Origin: Onthophagus taurus
Lineage: Eukaryota > Arthropoda > Insecta > Coleoptera > Scarabaeidae
Reading direction: 5' to 3'
NCBI RefSeq assembly: GCF_036711975.1
Contig: NC_091971.1
Coordinates: forward strand, 17,305,501-17,369,500
DNA length: 64,000 bases
In this document: in pieces, positions 33,541 to 46,700 of the stretch
Layout of the letters: each line of letters begins with the position of its first letter
Position numbering within the stretch: the stretch's first letter is position 1
Position numbers and translations under genes: made by a program
Notes under the pieces: model-generated
Told to the model about the DNA's origin: nothing
What the model saw: only the letters and a program-made list of their open reading frames with translations
Database searches by the model: none

Positions 33541-34627
33541 GAGGATACTATAATTAATAATTGGTGATATTTCCACAAGGATCTTTCAAGACATTAATTG
33601 TATAGCGAATTTTGAAAATTATCGATGAAAATTGCAACATCGAAATTTTGATCAAAACTTCAAATATTGGTTTCTCAAAAATTAAAAGTTATTTTTCAAA
33701 ACGGGTTGGTTTATTGGAAAGAGAACACTTTTATTAACACTTTCGAAAATTTTTATACTCATATTCCAAGAAGTGGATTTTATACGAATTTTTAGAACTT
33801 AATCGGCGAAAATTGCAAAATTCGAAAAAATTATCGATCGTTACAAAAATTTATTTCTCAAAAACTAAGTGATTTTTCAAAACGGCTTGTTGCATTAAAA
33901 AGAGGATACTTTAATTAATAATTGGTGATATTTCCACAAGGATGCTTCAGGAAATTGATTTTATAGCGAATTTTGAAAATTATGGATGAAAATTGCAACA
34001 TCGAAAATTTTATCACAACTTCAAATATTGTTTTCTCAAAAACTAAAAGTTATTTTTCAAAACGGATTGGATCATTGGAAAGAGGACACTTTTATTAACA
34101 CATTGGGAAATTTTCATACTCATATTCCAAGAAGTGGATTTTATACGAATTTTTAGAACTTAATCGGCGAAAATTGCAAAATTCGAAAAAATTATCGATC
34201 ATTACAAAAATTTATTTCTCAAAAACTAAAAGTGATTTTTCAAAACGGCTTGTTGCATTAAAAAGAGGATACTTTAATTAATAATTGGTGATATTTCTAC
34301 AAGGATGCTTCAGGAAATTGATTTTATAGCGAATTTTGAAAATTATGGATGAAAATTGTAACATCGAAAATTTTATCACAACTTCAAATATTGTTTTCTC
34401 AAAAACTAAAAGTTATTTTTCAAAACGGATTGGATCATTGGAAAGAGGACACTTTTATTAACACATTGGGAAATTTTCATACTCATATTCCAAGAAGTGG
34501 ATTTTATACAAATTTTTAAAACTTAATCGGCGAAAATTGGAAAATTCGAAAAAATTGTCAATCATTTCAAAAATTTATTTCTTAAAAACTAAAAGCGATT
34601 TTTCGAAACGGCTTCTTGCATTAAGAA
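33541..34627. repeat. Tandem satellite, three units of 361-363 bp
   Basis: GAGGATAC recurs at 33541, 33902, 34265 and 34628, so units are 361, 363 and 363 bp. Units 2 and 3 are nearly identical; unit 1 differs more. Each unit has two related halves of about 180 bp: one begins AAAAGAGGATACTTTAATTA, the other GGAAAGAGGACACTTTTATT. Both halves share TTTCTCAAAAACTAAAAG and TTTTTCAAAACGG. This is a dimeric higher-order structure. Confidence 0.9.
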
Positions 34628-34639
34628 GAGGATACTTTA

Positions 34640-34975
34640 ATTAATAATCGAAAGTGATAACAGCGACAGTTCTTTTAGTAATGAATGTGATGATGAATTA
34701 CAAGTGAAGAGGAGGAAACTAGACGAAATTGCAACAAGAGATTTTATATATCGTATTGGGATTTTTACAATGAGGTTGCTAAAGACAAACCTGATATAAA
34801 TAAAGTTGTATTCAATGAAAAACGTCCTATTGGGGTTGATCGTGATTATTATCTGCACTGTCCAACACCTAAAAGAGATACTAATTCCTGTGAATGGAGG
34901 AGTACTAAGTAATAGGTTTTTAATATCCGGATAGGCCGAATACCGGATAGTTGCCGGATATCCATATCCATTCAA
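34640..34975 (+). mobile_element. Possible hAT-like transposase fragment and end
   Basis: The + strand reads SDSSFSNECDDELQVKRRKL and, after a shift, DFYNEVAKDKPDINK, IGVDRDYYLHCPTPKRDTNS. It ends in ATATCCGG-rich sequence mirroring 33280-33360. The protein text resembles transposon-coded proteins, but I could not place it firmly. Confidence 0.35.
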
Positions 34976-35777
34976 AATTTTTCTTGTCCATTTAAATCAT
35001 CTCTAGGATGCTTAATTAGGATGAAAAAATTAAAAAAAAATGATTTTGTTGATTTTAAAGTGTTAAAAGTGAATACAAAAATTACTTAAATGAATTGAAA
35101 AGATTTGTATGTTACTTGAAAAAAATAAAGGGGTTAGAAAAATTAATGGGGATATTTTCCAGAATTTTTTTAATAGTCCCTTCTAGCAATAATTCCAAGC
35201 GAATATGTACCCCATTGCCGAAATATTGTCTGTGTTGTCTTGGTGGAAAAATTCTCCACATTCGTTGGTCCTTTACTGTTTTTAAATTTTTGGGGAAAAA
35301 TCGTTGTGGGAATTCATAAACTGAACCTTCACTTTATGGTACTCTAAATTATGTAATATGTTGCATACATATTGCTATGGCAGAATATTTGCCTCAAATT
35401 AAGTAATAAAATTATATCTTAATTTACTGATTTGAATCCAGCTTTTTTAAATTTATCCCATTTGTAAATAAGCGGGTGACCTGATTGCTCTGTATCCCAA
35501 TTAAGCGGGCCACACTATATTATTTAACTCAGTCTATCTTACATTTTTATTTCAACACTCTGTATGTCGTAAAACTGATAAAACAAAACCATTCTGGAAT
35601 CAAATAGCTGTAGTTTTGAAATTAATGTAAATATTTATGATATTTTCAAAAAAAAAACTGAAACACGATTGTTTGTATTTTTTGTTTTCTGAATTGATTT
35701 CGACTAATTTTGTATGGTATTTTGTAAAGAAAAATGATTGTTTATAAGTTTAGTAAATAAGGATGTCAAATATAATA
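34976..35777. other. Spacer without recognised features
   Basis: About 800 bp AT-rich DNA. Short ORFs are present but none resembles a protein I know. Confidence 0.3.
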
Positions 35778-35779
35778 TA

Positions 35780-36511
35780 CAGGTGTCCGGAAATTGCGAT
35801 CACATATTTAAAGGTGTGATTCTACATAAAAAATCATGAAGAAAAGTTCATATAAAAGTGTCCTAAAATGCTTCCTAAGGGAGGTAGAGCACTTTGAAGA
35901 AGACAAATCAAGTTCATTAATTAAACGAGTGAGGTGTTGCATCGACATGGATGGTGGAATTTTTGAACAATACTTATAACTTTTTTTTAGTGTTATTTGT
36001 TAAAAATTTAAGCGCTTTTTGTTATAGTTTTAAGTTAAACTTTTTATTTTTGTTTAAATTAATACACATGTTTGTGTGCAGTATTTTATATAGTATTATT
36101 TATCTTGAAAACGAGTGGTCGTAGACTATTTTATAAGCATAACATTTTTCAAGTATTTTTTTTCGTAGATTCTAATTTTGAGGTTAAAATAGTGAAAAGA
36201 GCAAAGCAAAAAAAAAATATGGGAAATAAATTGCGCCCCCTATCCCTTATTTCCGCAACTGCACATTCCTTCTAATTTTTCATTCGATTATCGTTTTCGC
36301 CTCGTAAAAATAGCTAGACATGCAAAATTTCGTGCTTCTAACCCTAGTAGTTTTTGAAATAATGAGAAATAACCACATATTGAACGTCTTCTTCTAAGTG
36401 CTCTACCTCCCTTAGGAAGCATTTAAGGACACACCTTTATATGAACTTTTCTTCATGATTTTATGTAGAATTACCCCTTCAAATATATAAACGCAATTTC
36501 CGGGCAGCCTG
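35780..36511. mobile_element. MITE with about 125-bp terminal inverted repeats and TA target duplication
   Basis: Left arm 35780-35905 (CAGGTGTCCGGAAATTGCG .. GGGAGGTAGAGCACTT) is repeated inverted at 36385-36511 with about 85-90% identity. Flanking dinucleotides are TA on both sides (35778-35779 and 36512-36513). The 480-bp centre has no transposase. TA duplication and CAGG ends fit a Tc1/mariner-mobilised non-autonomous element. Confidence 0.85.
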
Positions 36512-36978
36512 TATAAAAAATCAACGTTATTGTAATTTTTCTGAAGAATACCATAAGGAATTGGAGGAAACCAGTTAAAAAATAAACAATACAAAAACAA
36601 TCATCATAATGGATAATTACAACGTCCAAACGAAACCTACAGAAGATACAAAGTGTAAGAAGTTTAAATAGATTCATTATATTAGAAAAAACAAATTTCA
36701 TTAAAGAATGTTGATTCTGATGTACATAGTTTGCGCGATAGACACTCAAATTTGACTATATTTAAGAATGTCATTATAGGTTACTGTTTAATTGACATTT
36801 GATTTGACAAAAACAGGTTAAATTTTGACATTTTAATTGTTATGAATCTTTCAGGTCGATAATCTTTAACAAGAATAGTCTGTCCATTTATCTGCTGTTA
36901 GAAGATATCTAATGAATCTCGTTACACCACATAGTCTTCCAAAGGTCTCATTTTTAATAAAAACAGGTTAAATTTAAA
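36512..36978. other. 3' flank of the four-helix membrane protein gene
   Basis: No gene seen. AACAGGTTAAATTT occurs twice (about 36811 and 36964), and an MITE-adjacent short ORF on the - strand is judged spurious. Confidence 0.3.
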
Positions 36979-37487
36979 TTACCTAAAATCGAGCGCTCTT
37001 ATTCCATGTAAAGCTCCAAATAAAAAGAAAAGACTTAATAAATAACTTGCGCCAACCAAAGTTTCATCCCATCGTAAAAATGTGAATAATCCACCACACG
37101 CCCATCCTCCTTGTTTTAAAATTTCATCTTCAAAATCGGATATTTTCGGTAAAAATTCCGTCATTCTTTCCTCTAAAGGAGTCCAAAAATGTACCATTAA
37201 GTGTTCCATTAAAAAAGCAGAAAAGAAAAACTAAAATGAGATATAATTATTTAAGATTTGTTATTATAAAAGTTGTTGAAACTTACCTCAACCACATATA
37301 AAAAGTGTATGGAAAGTTTTCTGAAGGAAGCGGGATAAAGTCGTAATTGCCATAAGACAACCATAATTGATGTTAAAAAAATAAGTGATGATATTAGGGG
37401 TTCACATCCTGATCTTTCTTTTATAAATATATTAATTCCGAAACAACTTAAAAGAAACGCCAAAAATACTGGACCACATCTACCCAT
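36979..37487 (-). CDS. Small four-helix membrane protein, two exons, unidentified
   Basis: Exons are 37487-37287 and 37230-36979, joined across a 56-nt phase-0 intron (GAG|GTAAGT .. CATTTTAG|TTT), giving 150 residues. Four hydrophobic helices: GPVFLAFLLSCFGINIFI (5-22), LISSLIFLTSIMVVLWQL (31-48), IHFLYVVEFFFSAFLMEH (60-77) and VGASYLLSLFFLFGALHGI (about 126-144). Between helices 3 and 4 is a polar, acidic loop (WTPLEERMTEFLPKISDFED). I do not recognise the family. It starts 288 bp from, and divergent to, the CFAP47-like axonemal gene, so a shared promoter and perhaps co-expression in ciliated or sperm cells is possible (inference). Confidence 0.7.
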
Positions 37488-37775
37488 TTTGTTTCGTAAA
37501 TTTCATAAATTTCACTTTTAATCCTATGGATAAACCATTAAAATTTCTTATTTTTATTTAGATTTTGAGTCGGATGATGAATGTCCCTTTGGTTGTCCTT
37601 ATTTTTTTTCGCGAAACCTGAAACGCGACGGACACTTGCGATTTGACGTACGCGAATTTTTGTTTTCTCTTCATCACCTACTTGCTTGTCTTCAGTCTAA
37701 ATGACAACTTTTCACTCTTGTTAACTTTGACAAATTACTAAAAAAATACTCGAAGAAACTAAGATAAGATATAGA
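37488..37775. promoter_or_regulatory. Divergent promoter region of the membrane protein and CFAP47-like genes
   Basis: 288 bp between two start codons on opposite strands. It includes a GC-richer core at about 37610-37660 (CGCGAAACCTGAAACGCGAC). No motif assigned. Confidence 0.45.
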
Positions 37776-40700
37776 ATGGAGGAATCTTGTTCTATTGGAG
37801 ATTTAATTTGTTATACTGAAGCACTGTCAGTTCAAAAAAGTTCGTCCCTACACGATCACAACGAACAAGAACCGAAATTTTGGACCGATTTTCATAACGT
37901 TAGAATAATACCTAATAGAATCATATTTAAAGGTGCTTATGAAGGGAAACACTTTAAAACGAAAATTGTTTTGCAAAACATTGGAAAAAATATTGCTTTC
38001 ATAAGAATGGCAACCCCTACTTCCTGTGTAATTTCTTTTGGGTAATTTAAAAATATCAGTTCAAATTATTTTTATTTTTAGGCGTATTCAATAAAAATTT
38101 TTCCACGTGGATTATATTTATCACCCGGATTATGCATAGAAAGATATATTGAATTTACGTACAGCCAAGTGTGCGTTAAATCATCTTCTTTACCTCTTTA
38201 TATAAACGAAGAACGTTATGATTTAGAAATTGATATGTAAATATTTAATTCCTAATTATTAATTTAATAGGACAAATTCAAATTGGTTATAAAAATGATA
38301 TTGAATGTGAAAATGCATTTATTAATGCAATTTATGTTGTACATACATTTATTTGATAACATATACACCAATTTTGGTTTGGTATATGGAAATTTAAAAT
38401 TTTAAATAAAATAGAAAATTATCATTTATGTGATATGAACATTTCTGGAGTATTTTCAGAGGATTTGTTGTAAAACGACAGTGAAAATAAAAAGACTGAA
38501 GCAAATCATGAAGTATAAATATATGTTATATGTTTGTATTTCATTGCTCAAGCAGTTTATCTTATTGGTTTTGGCATAAAATGAAAGAAAAGATTGCTAA
38601 CTGATAATATTAGCTGGATATGTGGCAAATATGTGAACATGATTAATTTTTCATTTCAACTATACCGGAAGTATCATTTTCAAGAGAAGACTACTCAAGA
38701 GATTAAGATACATATATATATATAACTCATATGTTTTTGAGAACAGCATAAATAAATAACTGATAGCATTGATAGCAAAATTTGATCAGAAATCTTAATC
38801 GTTTTCTATAAAAAAACAATTACTAGCGAGTGAAGCAAGTTTTCCAAGCAAGTAGCGAATTTTTCTAGAGATGATAAAAGAGTTTGGTCCTATGACAGAA
38901 TCTCAACTGGCGTGTGCTACACAAATTTATTCTCGCGGTACGTGGATCATGTATTATTACACACCGTACCAAGACACCAGTGGGCTCCTTGTGCATTCTT
39001 TCCATACTCACTCTGGTCACATCAACCAGTACAGAAATGTTCTCCAAGGATCATCATTATGAGGTCAATCACACAAGATTATATTGTTACATCCTCTCAC
39101 ATACTGGATTGACTAAAAGGTGAATCAACAAACTTTATGTTATAAAAGTTTATTTTGTAACGCACCGCAAGAAGACTTATAGTTATGCTAAGGATACATT
39201 TACCAAGTTGTGACCAAGAACTTTTTGTAGCGATGCGCTTAATGGAACTGTTATAAATAAATAAAGAGTATTATCATCTCGAGTGCACAGGGCGCTTAAC
39301 GCTTAACAAGATTGTTACTCAAACAACCTTCTTTTAGTAAAATATGGTAATTGGTTATTAAATTTAATTAAATTGGTTATTATTAATCTAAAGGCTACCA
39401 TTACTCTACCGAATGTTTAAATAGATTGTTTAGTGTTGGTAAAAATAGCGAACCATTATTGTAGATCTGAAGGTTTAGACAGAGTGCTAATGTACCTGGT
39501 GGTAGACTAGGAAGTGCTAATGGAGGATTAAATATTATTTGCAGAACACTATTACTGGTTTCAGAAGGCTAAAAATTGCTGCCAGGAGCAGGAGCTGTTA
39601 ATAGATTCCTGGATTTGTTTGCAGATGACTACTTACTTCTGGAAAAATAATAGATACTCCTGGTTGTAGACGAGATCCGTCTTGTAGAAGACAAATTGCT
39701 GTTAATGGATGTCTGGATACTACCAATGGAACACATGATCCTACATAGAATAATAAATAAAGCTGGTAGTAGGCTAGATACTGTGCTCGCAGCAAATTAA
39801 GTACTATTTGGATAAGAGTAGAAACTACTAATGGATGACTAAATATTGCTTGCAGAAAACTGTTTACTACTTTCAGAATGCTAAAAATGTGTTTATATAC
39901 TTGCTGTTGTGGCACAGCGTAGATTAGGTATTTTAGTAAGGACATATTCACCTCATCTTTGGAATATCTGCTGCCAGCGTCCTTAACCTTTATAATTCCG
40001 ACTGGTTGGATAAGCTCAAATACCTATTGTCTGTTTTCATACTGTTTTCAATTTGTATTTATGAATGTTATTTTCTGAATCAACCAGCTACGTCTGAAGA
40101 TGATAAATTATAATTGTTGAAACACGTGGTGATAGCAGTGATAAAAAAAATTGATTTTTATTTGAAGTAATTTGGGTTACCTGGTTGAGGTACAAAGTTG
40201 ACTGTGACATTTCGTCAACTTCCAGATACGTAGCGAAGCGCCAGAAGCTCTGAAGGCGCTTAGGTGCAACATTAGATGTTTTAATTCAACTGACATGTTA
40301 AGGTATATAGGTAGGGGTATAGATCTTATCCTCACTTGAGCAGCAGAAAACAAAATCCTTTAAACCACTGAACCTCATCCTTGGATTTATTAGCTCAGGG
40401 TTCTTGACATTATTCATCATTATGAAGTTATAGCAAGTGTTACCTCTTGCAAATCCTTGATACACTTTACACCTTTACTTGTGTTAATAGTCGTGAAGTG
40501 GAGCTATCTTATTGAGATGACGAATCCAAGATGGATTTATTCAAGTAGTCCTTTTCGGCCTTGAGATTCATGGTAGTCGTGATGGCCTCATCACTAATAT
40601 GATTTTCTCCAGGTTTCTGCTTGTTGCCTCATTACCTTGTTGGGTCGGTGTTCTTTAACTTGTTAATACGAGTTTTTTGTGTATTAAAGAATTACTAGAG

Positions 40701-43700
40701 TTTACTCCATTTGCCTTAGTTTTCTCTATAGTGATGTCCTTTCTTATGACATAAAGGATATTTTCTTGCTTTTGTATCCTTTTAACAGTTTTTTTATGCT
40801 CTGACGATGCCTATATTACTTTCCGCCTTTTTAGAAATACGTCTTGGCACATCCTTTAATTTCTTTGTTTTTCAATACTGTTTTAACACCATAGATTTTC
40901 TGAATACTTCCTTGCCTTTAAGTTTATCAACTTCACCATGGATATACAGAGCTCAATTTCTGAAGAATAAAAAGAACGTTCCAGTATCTTCCTCGGTGCT
41001 ATTATATTTTGCATATTCTCAGTTTCGCTTCTTCAATCTTACAAATCAGCGTTACTAATATCCATTAGTACTATTATGACGATACTATCACCATTTTCAA
41101 CACAATTCCTTACTCTACCGTGTTTATGCACGTTTTTATTGCATAAGCGACAATATATTTATATTCGTCCAAAACTCGTACTTATCTGTTTGTGTGATCG
41201 TCTAAACTGTATCTGTTCCCATCCCCTAAGATAGAATAGTAGTTTGTATGACCAGACTATACATCATGTTATTAACACTAGGTATCTAGGTATCTATGCC
41301 ATTCTGGAATTGACTTAATAGATCGCCAACTTTACATCTTTCGCCAACATTCCCGTTATTTCCATGATTTCTCCTTTGTTGTTTTGTTCTTCTACTCGCT
41401 CGTTGATCTTAGTTTTTACATGCATCGTTTTTGTTAAGCTGGCTAACTTGTTCGTTTACCTTGCTGTAGGTACTTTCCTATTTTAACTCTCTCTTTATCT
41501 ATGCTTCCATTGTCTGCCATCCGTACATTATCGTCAGCGCTCGTCAAATGGATGAATGTTCCGATACTTGTCATACAACATCCACTGTCACATATAGGTG
41601 CCGAAGTGCTGGTGATTATTGAGGAAGGTGTATTTTGTAGTGCGGACACACATACTCCAGTTTCTAATCCAACTATATTCCTCCAGCTTAGGTTGCTTAA
41701 GTTCGGTATGTCTTTTTGGAAAACCTAACCCTGAGGTAACCCTGAAGCAACTGATGAATTCTTCGATTGCCAATTTGTTGTTTTACACCTGTAGGGCATA
41801 GCTCTATCTCTATCTTCTCTTGTTTGTAATGATATTGATATATTCTCGTTGAAAATCTGATAACACATGCTTTGAGAACCGATAAGAAAAGCAACTACCA
41901 GATTCTGACATTTTTTTTATTACCATTTTTATTACCATATCAAACGATTATTGACAAACTGGTAAGCAGATGAAATGACGAGTTGGATGAGTTGGTGGAC
42001 GACGTTAAAATGCAAAATGCCAAAAAGAATTTGTATTGGATGAATTACAAAATTGTTCTAAAACTGCAAGTATCAATATAAGTTATTTTGGAAATGGATT
42101 GGACAATATTTGAACATTTTTTTAGAAATATTTTACCAGTTTTGTTTTATTCTACTTGTTTCTTTCCTTCTCTTTCCTTGTCATGCGTACATGTGCATTG
42201 CTTGTCTATACAAAAGGTTCTTTCTTCATTGTTTTCGTACTGGGGCATCTCTTTATCCGTCGAATTCTTGATGGATGTAGTTATTTTTTTGGCAAAGTTA
42301 CATATTAATGCGTATTTGTGATTCGGGGTTCTCTGTTGCGTGACAGCTACTTATTACGACCAGAATTACATTATTATCACTCACAGTCGCGTTCATAATC
42401 ATCTTCTAGTCTCTGAATCTTTGCTATCATTTAATGTTTGGCAGAATTACGTCTATATCCAAAGACAAAGTTGCGTTTCTTTGTTTGTCACTTTCTAGTT
42501 CAATAACTTACTGTGTAGATGCCAATGGGCCTGTTTTGGTTCAAGAGTTCTCTAGTACCGAACAGTTCTGAACTTTTCTGCACATACATATTGCATATTG
42601 TACGTATGCGCGTAAAGGTTCAGAACTATTCGGAACTACAGAACTCTTGAACTAAAATAGGCTTAATATGTTTAGGTAACGAATGAACTCTATACAACAT
42701 ATAGGATAGCTAAACCACAAAAAAGAAGTGATTATGCATTCTTCAAAGTCATTACGATCTTATCGAATTTGAATTTGTCCTCCTACTTTTTATATACATT
42801 ATAATTTAAGTAATTCTATTATCCATTTAATTTTTTTAGAACTACTTCTTCAGCGGAATTGACAGTAAACCCTTCTTTTATAGATTTCGGTTGTTTAGAT
42901 GCCGGTTTACAATCTCCACCACAATGCGTCGAATTAACAAACGTTGGGAGTAAAGGAACTAAATATTGTTTTGACATAGCTGGTGGAAAACACGAATTTC
43001 TTATAGAACCATCAAAAGGTTACATAAAAGTAAATAAAATAGAAAATATTATTATAAATTTGAACAGGTAAAGTAATTCTTTTTTAATTTTTAAGGCAAA
43101 ACAAACAATAGTAATTTCTATACGATTATTAACATATCGAGAAGGATTAATAAACACTGAAATATGGATAAGATGTGACACGCCAAGAATGATAGCGGTT
43201 CAAGGATTGATTATAACCGCTAAATTCGAAGCAATTCATCCAAACGCAACCTCAAAATTTACAGTTATTGATTTCCCAACTACTTATTATAAAAGTTATT
43301 ACACAAAACGATTGTTAGTTCGAAATTATAGCTCAACGAATTCGATGTTTTGTGTTTTGGTGGAATTAAAGGATGGGAGACTTATGGTAAATATATAAAA
43401 TTTGTTGTAAATGTTTTACTTTTTTAATTATTTTAGCCATTTTCAACTTGTAAACACATCGATAACAACTTAAAATTTTTCGAAATTTATCCTTCCGAAG
43501 GTCGTTTCGAACCAAAGGAAACGAAACTTTTTCATTTAACATTTCATCCTAAGCATTTCATAGATAATATTGGTAGATTAAAACCATATTATTTTGCTTC
43601 TTTTCAAATATGTAAAGTTAATTATAAAGATATTAATCCTAATGAAAAAATTTTTATCGATCCAGTTTTACTTACTATTGCCCCACATCATAATACATCA

Positions 43701-46700
43701 ACATCTTCGTTTTTTGCTGATGGTAAGTTTTATACAATTATTTATTTTTGCACGACTTAACATTATTTTATTATAAATTTAAAAAATTATTTTAGGTACA
43801 TATGCAACTGCTGATCTTTCGTTATTTCGAACCGAAAGTTCTGCAATACAAGTAAACGTAGCAATGAAAGCTGAACGTCCCTTTGTAAGACTTTATTTAC
43901 ACGGTTTGGCCGAAAATACAAATGTAACGGTGATTCCAGACGAGTTAATTTTATTAGAAAAAAAAGTAAATACGAAATTAACTCGCGTATTAGAACTAAG
44001 AAATAATTCCAAAAATTTACCAATTGTTTTACATTACAAAAAAGTTGCTTATATTGATTTGGAGAGAAATATTTTCTTAAAACCTGGAGAAAAGAAACAG
44101 ATAACCGTATTTCTTACCCATCATTGTATTGGTTTGTTAAAAACACAAATTTGTTTTGAATTGATACATTATAATTCACCCAAAGATGATAATAACGATT
44201 TTGTTATTGTTGGAAATTTTATTGTTCCGGTTACTTTAGAATCGGTTGCAATAAAAAAGTGTCCACTTCCGGTTATTAATACAAATATACATCCGAATTA
44301 TATAAAAGAAGAAGGAATGTTTTGCGAAGGTCTAAAATATTGCGATTTAATGAGTAAACCAAAATCAATATTCGTTGATTCAAAACCGATCGATGATAAA
44401 TATCGTACTGATATAATTGCTTTCCCAAACGATCGACCATGTTCTTTAAGGCCACGAATTTGCGGTTCTGAAAAAATTACAACTATTTTTGGGAAACAAC
44501 CTAGATATATTCCTCCTATAGATAATACTTACCAAACGACAGTATTTGAAAGAGAATTTAAAAGAGAAATAAGAGCTTATTATACGAACTTTATAAGAAG
44601 AGAAGCTGATAAATTAAGATATTTACGAAACACTTCATTAAAAGCTATTGAAGATGAATATTCGTATGCTGAAAAATATAAAGTTAATTTTAATAATGTT
44701 CCTATGATTTGTGGAAGTCTATTGAATCAAAGAAGGATTAAAGGGGATTGCTTTTTACCTTTATCACCGATTGAATTAAATATGATTTCTGTTTCACCTT
44801 TAGTGATTGAAACTGGAAAGGTAAATATTAAAGAAAAATATTGATGAAAAACAATTTAACTTTTATTATACTATTCTTTAATGAATAATGCTATTATTTT
44901 GAGTTAAGGCGTGTTACTCGAGACCTGCTTATGTAAACTTTCTTAGCCACACACCATAAAATAAGTTGCATTTGTTAAGTTCGTTCATGATTCTTTAAAT
45001 AGAATTAAGTGTTAAAACTAAACTACGTGCCAAAAAAATGCACCGCCTTGAAAGAGTTGAGTCACAAAGCTGAAATTTTTAATTTTCAGTAGTAAATCAT
45101 AACAAAAAAAAATAGCAACAATTTATGTCAATAAAATGTTATATCCTCACGATTGCTTATGCACTGTCTAACTGCCAGGCATGCACTAAATGAGATAATT
45201 AATGGTATCTTGTAAAATCTCATCCCAAGCTTGCTGTAGATGACGACGAAGTTCCTGCAAAGTATTTGATGCTTGTGGCAAATGTCTTATATGTATAGCG
45301 ACCTATAATATCCCACATTTGCTCGATCGGGTTTACATCTGGACAGCGAGCAGGCGAGGATAGAATTTATACTCCTTCTTCGTGTAGAAAGTTCAGACAG
45401 ATGTGGACTATATGAGGTCGGGAGTTATCCTCCTGGAAACTCCTGGAATATACATCACTGTACTCCATGTTATCATAGGTGTGAAGCCTTTCCACTTCTC
45501 CGTAATCTATTGAAACCTTATAGAAGACAATAAATTGATACAGATAAAAAATGTGCTTTTGAAATACTGTATACTAAGTGGAGAATTCTAGGAACAGCGA
45601 TACAAACAACTACAGATGTAGCTGATGATATTGTTAAGTGTATCTGTTTGCTACATAATATTGTCATTGATAGAGAAAGCATTAACCATCACGTTCAAGA
45701 AACAAGCACAAGCAAAGGAAGAAACATCACCCCAAGTAATACTGGAAGACCAAAAGAATCTGCTGAAAATATTTAAAACGTATCTTAGTCGCAATCCAAT
45801 TTAAATACTATTACTATTGAAGATATAGAATTATACATTTTTCTGTATAAATTTTCTATTATTGCCGACCACATTTGATAATACCAAAGAAAATAGGGAA
45901 TACAATTAGCGTCGCTCTTATCGTTGGCCACTCGTTGGCTCCAATATAAACACTTGCATATAAAACTATGACAACAATTTCGTCATTTTGCTAGTATCGT
46001 CGCTATTATCGTTTATCGCAGCTCCAACGTAAACGCACCCTAAGATTCATTGGCCTAGGTGATGATCTTCACGTTCGTTAATCGCTCGAGGACCTCCGCT
46101 TCCAGAACGACGATGTTGGTTATGTTCTTCAGACTCCTTCAAAGTCAGACAATTTGTTAAACCATGTTAACAATCGAAGAAACAACGTCACTCACCAAAT
46201 GCTATTTACTTTGTGATACAGTTATTAACTTTTTTGTTACAGATTGTCTATTTCACAGCAAAAAACCTAGTCTTCTTCCAGCAGTATCTAGTCTTTTATA
46301 AGCTAGTGCTTGCAGGACTTACAGTTTCTGTTGACTGTTCTATTCACAGAATTTAGTCTTCTGTCAGCAGTATCTAGTCTTCTGTAAGTAGTATCCAGTC
46401 TTCTGGATACAATAACTAGTGGTAGTTTTCATGTGACAAACTTCTGCCTGCAACTGAAGGCTAAATGGTCTTGCTCTAAAAGCCATACATCCATTTTTAT
46501 CCAACAGGCTAACGTTGAACCGCACTTTGATAAGAATAATAAGAACTTCAATAAACGTAATGTGGCAACCTCCTAATAGTCCTGACACTAATATACTCGA
46601 TTCAGTATAGGGCAGAAGTCTAATGCTTCTAACATCGATCAACATATTCAGTGATTTATGAGTCGTAATACATTGAACAAGGTCATCTTATCACATCATC

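Noticed and set aside
39598-39951. 117-codon - strand ORF in CFAP47 intron 2
   Set aside because: It falls in a degenerate internally repetitive block and shows no recognisable domain.
43030-43095. Splicing CFAP47 exon 3 at the GTAAAG near 43068
   Set aside because: That would leave a 28-nt intron and break the frame; using GTAAATAA at 43030 gives a 66-nt phase-0 intron and restores an ASH-like strand.
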